Of a DNA stretch of 64,000 bases, positions 57,315 to 64,000 are shown piece by piece. The notes beneath the pieces are model-generated. The model was not told the DNA's origin and did not search any database. It saw nothing but the letters and a program-made list of their open reading frames with translations. The translations under genes and the position numbers were made by a program. Source of the stretch: Terrabacter sp. Root85 (GTDB lineage: Bacteria; Actinomycetota; Actinomycetes; Actinomycetales; Dermatophilaceae). The stretch is taken from contig NZ_LMIW01000012.1 in assembly GCF_001429185.1 (NCBI RefSeq), positions 186,606 through 250,605 of the forward strand, written 5' to 3'. Each line of letters starts with the position of its first letter. The first letter of the stretch is position 1.

Positions 57315-60206
57315 TCAGATGGCGGTGTCGTCGGCGTGGTCGGGCTGCGACTCCGACGGGAGGGCGCCGAGCGCCTCCTCCTCGGCCTCGTCGCCCTCGG
57401 CCTCGGCGGTCTCGGTGAGAGTGCTCGGGTCGAGGTCGGGGTCGCTCGTGGCCGCCGCGGCCGTGCCGATGCGGGCACCCGCCTGGGCGTGCTTGGTGCG
57501 CTCCTCGAGCTCGGCGACGACGAGCGCGTGCTGGTCGACGCACATGACGACGAGGTCGCCCGGGTTGGTGCGGGCGAGCACGTGCCGGGTGGCGTCGAGC
57601 TCGTCGAGGACGATCTCGACCTGACGGCAGCGGGCGCCCTCCTTCATCGCGGCACGCGCGCCCTCGGCCACGAGCTCGGCCGTCTCGCCGGGCTTGCGGC
57701 CGCGCAGGCGTTCGTCCTCGCGGATGACGATGACGTCGAAGTGCTGGGCCGCGACCGCTCCGAGCTCGCGCATGTCGTCGTCGCGTCGGTCGCCCGCAGC
57801 GCCGATCATGCCGATGCGCGAGGTCTTGCCGAGGTCGGCCTGGCGCTGCTTCTGGTCGGCGTAGCGGTCGACGAAGGCGCCGAGCTCCTTCATGCCGGCC
57901 GCGTTGTGGCAGTAGTCGACGAACACGTCGGCGTTGTTGACCTGGACGAGGTTGAGGCGACCGGGGGAGAGGTAGTACGTCGTCGCGAAGGTCCGCAGGC
58001 CCTGTCGGATGTCGTGGAGCGGGGCTCCTGCGGCGAAGGCGGCGCCCGCGGCGGCGAGCGAGTTGGCGACGTTGAAGCGTGCCGCACCACCGAACGTCGA
58101 CGGGAGCAGGTGGGTCCAGGCGAGCTGCATGCTGCGCCGGCCGTGCTTGATGACGATCATCTCGCCACGCTCGCTCGGCTCGAGCACGACGGCACGGCCG
58201 CCGCGGCGGCAGTAGTCGTCGACGAACTCGCGCGTCTCGCTGCCGGGCTCGGCCATCGAGAACCAGACGATGCCGCCCGAGCAGCGTCGGCGCATGTTGC
58301 GCACGTTCGGGTCGTCCGCGTTGAGCACCGCGAAGCCGTCGCGCGGCACGGCCTCGACGATGACGGCCTTGACGTCGGCGAGCTGGCGCAGGGTGTCGAT
58401 CCCCTTGAGTCCCAAGTGATCCGGGGCGACGTTGGTGACGACCGCGATGTCGTTGCGGTCGTAGCCGAGGCCCTCGCGGAGGATGCCGCCCCGGGCGACC
58501 TCCATGACGGCGAAGTCGACGCGGGGGTTCTGGAGCACCATCCGGGCCGAGCGCGGACCCGAGGCATCGGCCTTGATCACGAGCCGCTCGTCGATGACGA
58601 CGCCGTCGGTCGAGGTCATCCCGACCTTGCGTCCGAGACCCTTGAAGATGTGGGCGATCATGCGCGACGTCGTCGTCTTGCCGTTCGTGCCGGTGACGGC
58701 GACGATCGGCACGCGTGACTGCGCGCCCGGTGGGAAGAGCAGGTCGACGACCGGCTTGGCGATGAACTGCGGCTCGCCGACGGTGGGGTGCGTGTGCATG
58801 CGGAAGCCGGGAGCCGCGTTGACCTCGCAGATCGCGCCACCCGTCTCACGCACGGGATAGGTGATGTCCGGGCAGATGAAGTCGATGCCGGCGACGTCGA
58901 GCCCGACCATGCGGGCCGCCTCCTCGGCGATCTCGACGTTGTCCGGGTGGGCGTCGAAGGTGCGGTCGATCGAGATGCCACCGGTCGACATGTTGCCGGT
59001 CAGGGCCAGCTTGACCATCTCGCCCTCGTCCGGCACCGACTCGGTCGTGTGGCCCTGGCCCGCGAGGATCTCGAGCGCGTTGGCGTCGACCTTGATCTTC
59101 GTCAGCACCTTCTCGTGCCCGACGCCACGACGCGGGTCGGCGTTGGTGATCTCGACGAGCTCGGCGACGGTGTGGGTGCCGTCGCCGATGACGTGCGCGG
59201 GGACGCGCTCGGCGATCGCCTGCATCCGTCCACCGACGATGAGGCAGCGGTAGTCGCGACCGGTGACGAAGGACTCGACGATGATCGTGCCGCGACGCGA
59301 CTCGGCCTTGGCGATGTCGTACGCCTTCTCGACGTCCTCGTCGCTCATGAGGTTGAGGCACACGCCGCGGCCGTGGTTGCCGTCGAGCGGCTTGACGACG
59401 ACCGGGAAGCCGATGCGGCGCGCTGCCTCGACGGCTCCCCGCACGGTGCGAACGGCCTCCTGCTTGGGCACGGGCAGGCCGGCGGACCCGAGGAGCTTGG
59501 TCGTGAGGTCCTTGTCGCTCGCGATGTCGACGGCGAGCGCGCCCGTCTTGGAGGTCATCGTGGCCCGGATGCGCTGGGCGTGCACGCCCTGGCCGAGCTG
59601 GACGAGCGACGCGGAGTTGAGGCGGATGTACGGGATGTCGCGCGAGGCCGCCTCCTCGAGGATGGCGGCCGTCGAGGGACCGAAGGCGACCCGCTCGGCC
59701 TGGCGCAGGAAGGCGTTGAACTCCGTCTCGAAGTCGAAGCCGTCCTCGGGCTGGACGAGGTGGTTGATGAGGCGCACCGCGAGCTTGCCCGCGGCGACCC
59801 CGACGGTCTCGTCGGTGTAGCTGTAGACGACGTTGTACTGGCCGGGCTTGCCCTTGACCGCACGCGTCTTGCCGCGGCGCGAGTCGTGGCCGGCCAGGGT
59901 CTGCAGCTGCAGCGCGACGTGCTCGGCGACGTGGCCGAGCCACGTGCCCTCGCGCAGCCGCTCGATGAACCCGCCGCGTCGGCCGAGCGAGCAGGTGTGG
60001 CGCTCGAGCCCGGGGACGAGCTCGACGAGCTGGTCGGTGAAGCCGGGAAGCGAGACCGTGGGGTACTCCTCGAGGCTGCCGAGGTCGACGACGAGGTGGA
60101 CGGCCTGCTGGTAGGACCAGATGTTGGGGCCGCGGTAGATCCGGGTCTCGAGGATCTTCAGGTCCGGTCGGGCCGGGCCGGTGGGGGTGGGTACCTCGAC
60201 GGCCAT
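57315..60206 (-). CDS. cphA: cyanophycin synthetase
   Basis: 963 residues making the Asp-Arg storage polymer cyanophycin. N-terminal domain with ETRIYRGPNIWSYQQAVHL; ATP-grasp domain (about 220-475) with PVVVKPLDGNHGRGVCLNL and CEVNAAPGFRMHTHP; Mur-ligase domain with TGTNGKTTTSRMIAHI and NVAPDHLGLKG; a 40-residue acidic tail. GGAGGAG before ATG 60206. Downstream of cphB, and probably cotranscribed with serB-cphB. Confidence 0.95.
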   Translation of the reverse strand: MAVEVPTPTGPARPDLKILETRIYRGPNIWSYQQAVHLVVDLGSLEEYPTVSLPGFTDQLVELVPGLERHTCSLGRRGGFIERLREGTWLGHVAEHVALQLQTLAGHDSRRGKTRAVKGKPGQYNVVYSYTDETVGVAAGKLAVRLINHLVQPEDGFDFETEFNAFLRQAERVAFGPSTAAILEEAASRDIPYIRLNSASLVQLGQGVHAQRIRATMTSKTGALAVDIASDKDLTTKLLGSAGLPVPKQEAVRTVRGAVEAARRIGFPVVVKPLDGNHGRGVCLNLMSDEDVEKAYDIAKAESRRGTIIVESFVTGRDYRCLIVGGRMQAIAERVPAHVIGDGTHTVAELVEITNADPRRGVGHEKVLTKIKVDANALEILAGQGHTTESVPDEGEMVKLALTGNMSTGGISIDRTFDAHPDNVEIAEEAARMVGLDVAGIDFICPDITYPVRETGGAICEVNAAPGFRMHTHPTVGEPQFIAKPVVDLLFPPGAQSRVPIVAVTGTNGKTTTSRMIAHIFKGLGRKVGMTSTDGVVIDERLVIKADASGPRSARMVLQNPRVDFAVMEVARGGILREGLGYDRNDIAVVTNVAPDHLGLKGIDTLRQLADVKAVIVEAVPRDGFAVLNADDPNVRNMRRRCSGGIVWFSMAEPGSETREFVDDYCRRGGRAVVLEPSERGEMIVIKHGRRSMQLAWTHLLPSTFGGAARFNVANSLAAAGAAFAAGAPLHDIRQGLRTFATTYYLSPGRLNLVQVNNADVFVDYCHNAAGMKELGAFVDRYADQKQRQADLGKTSRIGMIGAAGDRRDDDMRELGAVAAQHFDVIVIREDERLRGRKPGETAELVAEGARAAMKEGARCRQVEIVLDELDATRHVLARTNPGDLVVMCVDQHALVVAELEERTKHAQAGARIGTAAAATSDPDLDPSTLTETAEAEGDEAEEEALGALPSESQPDHADDTAI

Positions 60207-60295
60207 GGATCTCCTCCTACGGGGTCGTGCGGGACGTGCCGTGCGGCACACCCGTCGACCGTTGGTGCGGTGCGGTGCGGCTGGACGGACGGGAC

Positions 60296-61216
60296 TCAGT
60301 GAGCGGCGCTGCTCGTCGACGAGCGCGCCGCGCGGACCTTGGCCGGGACGACCGCACCCTCGATGTCGGGGTGACGCTCGACGAACGCGGTCAGCTCGAC
60401 GTGGTCCAGGTCGAACGTACTGCCCGTGGGCAGCGAGTGCACGACCGCGCCCGAAACGAGCAGGGGCGCACCGCGACGCGCGTCGGGGGCGTCGGTGATG
60501 GCGTTGCGGGCGTTGACGACGAAGATCGAGCCGGCCCCGATGACCGACATGACCGTGCCGCCACGGATCTCGGCCGCCGTGTTCTCGTCGATCCCCATGC
60601 CGAGCAGGTTCGGCGAGGCGGCGACCATCGACATGAGCCGGCCGTAGCGGCCGCGCTGGTCGAAGTGCTGGTCGATGATGACGTCCTCGACGAGCCCGAG
60701 GCCGGCCGAGATCTGGCTCGCTCGCTGCTTGGGCGTCAGCCCCTCCTCGCCGAGCGAGATCATGTATCGGCTCATGATCGAGGCGCCGGCCGACGTGCCG
60801 GCCACGACGGCGCCGCGCTCGTAGGCCCGCACGACGGCGTCGCCCACGGGCGTGCCGACGATGTTCTGCGCCAGCTTGACCTGGCTGCCACCGGTGATGA
60901 ACACGCCGGTCGCGGTGTCGAGCGCCTCGACCATCGCCGGGTCGTTGGCGTCGCGGCGGGTCTCGGGGTGGACGACGGAGTAGTCGCCGCCCCGCAGCCG
61001 GGTGAAGACGTCGCGGTACGCCTCGGAGACCTCGTCGGCGTACGACGACGCCGTGGGGATGAGGACGATGTGCGACCGCCGGCCGCCCGCGAGCTTCACG
61101 AACCGCTTGAGCACGACCGACCGCCCGATCCGGTCCTCGGCACCGCCGATGATGAGCAGCGTGCGGCGGACGCCGTTCGCGTTCGGGGTTACGGACGAAG
61201 GGGCCACGGACTGCAT
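60296..61216 (-). CDS. cphB: cyanophycinase
   Basis: 306-residue serine peptidase that cleaves cyanophycin to beta-Asp-Arg dipeptides. The nucleophile is Ser 142 in GTSAGAS, with LIIGGAEDR at the start and FITGGSQVKLAQ before it. ATG 61216 lies 9 bases after the serB stop; a TAGGCT box shares the serB stop codon and could start a leaderless message. Confidence 0.93.
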   Translation of the reverse strand: MQSVAPSSVTPNANGVRRTLLIIGGAEDRIGRSVVLKRFVKLAGGRRSHIVLIPTASSYADEVSEAYRDVFTRLRGGDYSVVHPETRRDANDPAMVEALDTATGVFITGGSQVKLAQNIVGTPVGDAVVRAYERGAVVAGTSAGASIMSRYMISLGEEGLTPKQRASQISAGLGLVEDVIIDQHFDQRGRYGRLMSMVAASPNLLGMGIDENTAAEIRGGTVMSVIGAGSIFVVNARNAITDAPDARRGAPLLVSGAVVHSLPTGSTFDLDHVELTAFVERHPDIEGAVVPAKVRAARSSTSSAAH

Positions 61217-61225
61217 CGCGCCAGC

Positions 61226-62473
61226 CTAGTGACCGGCGTGCGGGACCGGCGGAGCCTGGGTCGGCGTGCCGTCGTCGAGATCGGCCTCCTCGATCTCCTC
61301 GCGGGAGATGCCGAGCAGGTAGAGCACCGAGTCGAGGTAGGGCACGTTGACCGCGGTCTGGGCCTGCTCCTGGACGATCGGCTTGGCGTTGAAGGCGACG
61401 CCGAGGCCGGCGACGTCGAGCATGTCGAGGTCGTTGGCGCCGTCGCCGATGGCCACGGTACGGCTCAGCGGAAGGCCCTCCTGCTCGGCGAACTCGCGCA
61501 GGGCGCGCGCCTTGCCCGCCCGGTCGACGACCTCGCCGACGACACGTCCGGTGAGGCGGCCGTCCTCGATCTCGAGCCGGTTGGCGCGGGCGTGGTCGAT
61601 GCCGAGGTCGTCCGCGAGCTCGCCGACGATCTCGATGAACCCACCGCTGACGAGTCCCACGGTGAAGCCGAGCCGCTTGAGCGTGCGCACGAGCGTCCGG
61701 GCGCCGGGGGTCAGCTGGACCGACTCGCGCACCTCGTCGAGGACCGACTCGGGCAGGCCCGCGAGGGTCGCCACCCGGGCACGCAGGGACTCCTCGAAGT
61801 CGAGCTCTCCCGCCATCGCGCGCGCCGTCACCTCGGCCACCTCCGCCTCCCGGCCGCTGTGGGCGGCGAGCAGCTCGATGACCTCCTGCTGGATGAGCGT
61901 CGAGTCGACGTCGAGGACGACGAGTCGCCGACCGCGCCGGGCGAGCCCGCCGGGTGCGACGGCGATGTCGATGCCTTCCGACGTCGCCACGAGGGCGAGC
62001 TCGGTGCGCAGGGACGGCAGGTCGGCGCCGGAGATGTCGAACTCGACCGTCGTGATGGGGTAGCGCGAGAGCCGGCGGATGCGGTCGATGTTGGCGCCGT
62101 GGTCGGCGATCCGGGTCGTGACGAGCGAGACGGCGTCGGCGCTGAGCGGGGCGCCGAGGACGACGACGGCCGCCCGTCCCTGCCGCGAGCGCGCGTTGAC
62201 GCCGGTGCCCTCGACGACCGTGAGGGCGAGGCCGAGGCGGTGGGCGGCGACGGCGGCGGCGTCGCGCAGCTGGTCGACATGGGCGCCGGGTCTCAGCAGG
62301 ACGGTCAGGGTGAGGTGACCGTGCACGACGACCTGCTGGATGTCGAGGACCTCTGCGTCCACTCCCGACAGCGCCCCGAGGAGCGTCCCCGTCACACCTG
62401 GTCGGTCGTCGCCCGTCACGGTGACGCTCAGGGTCTGGATGTCCGTTCCGTCCGTGCTGTTCACTTCGGTCAC
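61226..62473 (-). CDS. serB: phosphoserine phosphatase with N-terminal ACT-like domains
   Basis: 415 residues: two ACT-like regulatory domains (about 12-90 and 105-180), then a HAD phosphatase with VLDVDSTLIQQEVIELLA, GLVSGGFIEIV and AIGDGANDLDML. Final step of serine synthesis, likely feedback-controlled by the ACT domains. A TACCCT box 7 bases before GTG 62473 suggests leaderless transcription. Heads the serB-cphB-cphA run. Confidence 0.95.
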   Translation of the reverse strand: MTEVNSTDGTDIQTLSVTVTGDDRPGVTGTLLGALSGVDAEVLDIQQVVVHGHLTLTVLLRPGAHVDQLRDAAAVAAHRLGLALTVVEGTGVNARSRQGRAAVVVLGAPLSADAVSLVTTRIADHGANIDRIRRLSRYPITTVEFDISGADLPSLRTELALVATSEGIDIAVAPGGLARRGRRLVVLDVDSTLIQQEVIELLAAHSGREAEVAEVTARAMAGELDFEESLRARVATLAGLPESVLDEVRESVQLTPGARTLVRTLKRLGFTVGLVSGGFIEIVGELADDLGIDHARANRLEIEDGRLTGRVVGEVVDRAGKARALREFAEQEGLPLSRTVAIGDGANDLDMLDVAGLGVAFNAKPIVQEQAQTAVNVPYLDSVLYLLGISREEIEEADLDDGTPTQAPPVPHAGH

Positions 62474-62544
62474 CCGCGTCAGGGTAGTGAGCGCGCGTGC
62501 GCTCCCGCGTCACCTTCCGGCATTCGGCCGGTGACGTCCGTCAT

Positions 62545-62571
62545 GCCGGAGGGCGTATGCCGTCCGCCGGC
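62545..62571 (-). terminator. hairpin between the ZIP gene and serB
   Basis: GCCGGAGGGC (62545-62554) and GTCCGCCGGC (62562-62571) pair over 10 positions with one mismatch and one wobble; the loop is exactly GTATGCC. It follows the ZIP stop on the minus strand. Confidence 0.55.
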
Positions 62572-62583
62572 GTCGTGCGGGAG

Positions 62584-63315
62584 TCAGCCGAGGGCGCTGA
62601 GCAGGAACGCGAGTGCGAAGCCGAGCATCGTCACGAGGCCCACCAGGCGTCCGGCGTGCTCGGTGGCCTCCGGCATCATCGTGTCGGCGAGCATCGTGAT
62701 GATGGCGCCGGCTGCGAAGGTCTGGATCCCGGCCACCACGGCGGGGGAGGCGCCTTCGAGCAGGACGTAGCCGAGACCGGCGGCCAGGCCCGAGACGAGC
62801 ATGACGACGAGCCACAGCAGCAGGATCTGGCGCGCGGAGCGTCCCGCCCGTTTGAGGCCGGCACTCGCCGACATGGACTCGGGCACGTTGGAGAGGAACA
62901 CCGCCGCGACCATCGCGATCCCGACCTCACCGCCGCCGAGGACGCTGACGCCGATCGCCGCCGACTCGGGTATGCCGTCGAGCAGGGCCCCGAGGACGAG
63001 CGCCATCGCGCCCGCACCCTGCTGCGGGCCCCCGGTCGGGCTCTTGCGCCGGTGGCCACCTCGACGGTCGATGAACCAGTCGCCGACGAAGAACACGACC
63101 GAGCCGCTGACGAGCCCGACGACGACGGGCGCCGCGCCGGCAGAGTGGAACGCCTCCTCGGTCAGCTCGAAGGCGACCGCGCTGATGAGCACGCCGGCGC
63201 CGAAGGCCATGACGAGGCCGATGACGCGGTACGAGGCTCTGGCATAGAGCCCGAGGAGCGCGCCGACGAGCAGGGCGGCGCCACCGACGAGTCCCCAGAA
63301 GGTCGCGGTCAGCAC
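62584..63315 (-). CDS. ZIP-family metal transporter
   Basis: 243 residues, about eight helices. Helix IV and V motifs are ALLDGIPESAAIG and FLSNVPESMSASAGL, the metal-site pair of ZIP proteins, with Asp for the usual His in the first. A His/Arg-rich loop RRGGHRRKS lies between helices III and IV. Likely moves zinc or a related metal. GTG 63315 follows the LLM gene after 1 base. Confidence 0.82.
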   Translation of the reverse strand: MLTATFWGLVGGAALLVGALLGLYARASYRVIGLVMAFGAGVLISAVAFELTEEAFHSAGAAPVVVGLVSGSVVFFVGDWFIDRRGGHRRKSPTGGPQQGAGAMALVLGALLDGIPESAAIGVSVLGGGEVGIAMVAAVFLSNVPESMSASAGLKRAGRSARQILLLWLVVMLVSGLAAGLGYVLLEGASPAVVAGIQTFAAGAIITMLADTMMPEATEHAGRLVGLVTMLGFALAFLLSALG

Positions 63316-63316
63316 G

Positions 63317-64000
63317 TCACGACGCGCTGACCCCGTTGACCTCGTCGCGCCACTGGAGCAGGTCGCGCACGCGGGCGAGGTCGGGGTCGGCCGCGGCGAC
63401 GCTCGCCGTGAACAGCCGGGTCCCGACGTCGTGGAGCTGCTGGGCGTTGCTCGCGTAGTCGCCCGACTGGTCGGGGTTGCGGCCCGGCACGAAGGCGACA
63501 CCGGCCGACCGTTCGATCTCGAGGGGGTCCCGGCCTCGGCGGGCGCACCACTCGTCGAGGACGCGGTGCTTGTGCGCGATCTGCTCGGGGCCGCCGAAGC
63601 CGTGCCAGATGTCCGCGTGCTCGGCGACGATCCGGAGCGTCTTCTTCTCGCCGCCGCCGCCGATGAGGATGGGGATGTCGCGCGTCGGGGCGGGGTTGAG
63701 CCGGCTCCACCGGTCGCGGATGACCGGCAGGTCGCGCGCCAGGTCGTCGAGACGCCCGCCCGCGGTGCCGAACTCGTAGCCGTACTCGTCGTAGTCGAGC
63801 TGCGCCCACCCCGAGCCGATCCCGAGGATGAGGCGCCCCTCGCTCGCGTGGTCGACGGTGCGCGCCATGTCGGCGAGCAGGCTGGGGTTGCGGTAGCTGT
63901 TGCACGTCACGAGGGCGCCGATCTCGACGGACTCGGTCGACTCGGCCCACGCGCCGAGCATCGTCCAGCACTCGAAGTGCTGGCCGCCGCGGTCGCCGCT
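63317..64000 (-). CDS. LLM-class (luciferase-like, F420-dependent) oxidoreductase, N-terminus outside window
   Basis: The 227 visible codons run off the right edge; the frame stays open past the internal ATG at 63961 with GQHFECWT preceding it, as in F420-dependent LLM enzymes. ARTVDHASEGRLILGIGSGW and ILIGGGGEKKTLRIVAEHADIW are family signatures. Substrate unknown; probably an F420-dependent reductase or monooxygenase. Ends just before the ZIP gene. Confidence 0.88.
   Translation of the reverse strand, partial: SGDRGGQHFECWTMLGAWAESTESVEIGALVTCNSYRNPSLLADMARTVDHASEGRLILGIGSGWAQLDYDEYGYEFGTAGGRLDDLARDLPVIRDRWSRLNPAPTRDIPILIGGGGEKKTLRIVAEHADIWHGFGGPEQIAHKHRVLDEWCARRGRDPLEIERSAGVAFVPGRNPDQSGDYASNAQQLHDVGTRLFTASVAAADPDLARVRDLLQWRDEVNGVSAS

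Noticed and set aside
57315-62513. 1732-residue frame ending in CphA
   Set aside because: The part above 60206 is an out-of-frame shadow of cphB and serB; CphA homology and a GGAGGAG site mark the true start.

Overview
The window is chromosomal DNA of a very GC-rich actinobacterium, with strong G/C third-position bias and many GTG starts. The heme A, SUF and FASII layout, the absence of rRNA, tRNA, IS or phage genes, and a frequent GTATGCC word suggest the order Micrococcales, probably an Intrasporangiaceae-like genus. That placement is inference from memory. Gene order also resembles, from memory, the M. tuberculosis stretch from tal/tkt through ctaB, ctaA, an ABC pair, sufRBDCSUT, an ABC-F/echA12 area and fabG-inhA, here with accessory blocks inserted. 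No gap between genes exceeds about 235 bases; the larger ones (43785-44010, 44566-44766, 45124-45355, 52347-52577, 57097-57314) are covered under promoters or repeats or hold nothing I can recognise.

1-13.9 kb: a pentose-phosphate/glycolysis operon on the minus strand (tkt-tal-pgi, pgi cut by the window edge) diverges from ctaB. Then come a GNAT-NUDIX fusion, a two-component system, ctaA, a DUF2231 membrane protein and an ABC-2 transporter, followed on the plus strand by psd-pssA for phosphatidylethanolamine. 14-21 kb: a complete SUF iron-sulfur operon, sufR-B-D-C-S-U-T, almost entirely overlapping or abutting, followed by an actinobacterial Vms1-like release factor (acVLRF1).

21-40 kb: a mosaic of short units. 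These include a zinc metallopeptidase; a WYL regulator divergent from a pentapeptide/DinB protein; an XRE regulator divergent from a second-type methionine aminopeptidase; an alanine-racemase-like/FemX cell-wall pair; a GH63 glycosidase; an HxlR regulator divergent from an MFS pump over a palindrome with 10-bp arms; a MerR regulator fused to a DNA sliding-clamp-like domain with a Cys-rich partner; an ABC-F protein; an enoyl-CoA hydratase; and an ABC exporter.

40-53 kb: SURF1, an ArsR-controlled MFS pump, a compositionally mixed patch, moaA and a methyltransferase. Then a tightly overlapping six-gene minus-strand operon encodes an acyl carrier protein, an FkbH-like HAD-IIIC enzyme, an MBOAT, an SGNH-type membrane protein, a 71-residue single-TM protein and a VOC protein. 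It has the logic of the Dlt D-alanylation system (activator, carrier, MBOAT, SGNH helper, small TM peptide), but with FkbH in place of the adenylating enzyme. I regard this as the most likely undescribed system in the window.

53-64 kb: fabG and fabI/inhA of fatty-acid synthesis, then a Mur-ligase/TPR protein convergent with serB-cphB-cphA (serine synthesis, cyanophycinase, cyanophycin synthetase). A four-unit 51-bp hairpin repeat separates the two convergent groups. A ZIP-family transporter and a truncated LLM-class oxidoreductase end the window.
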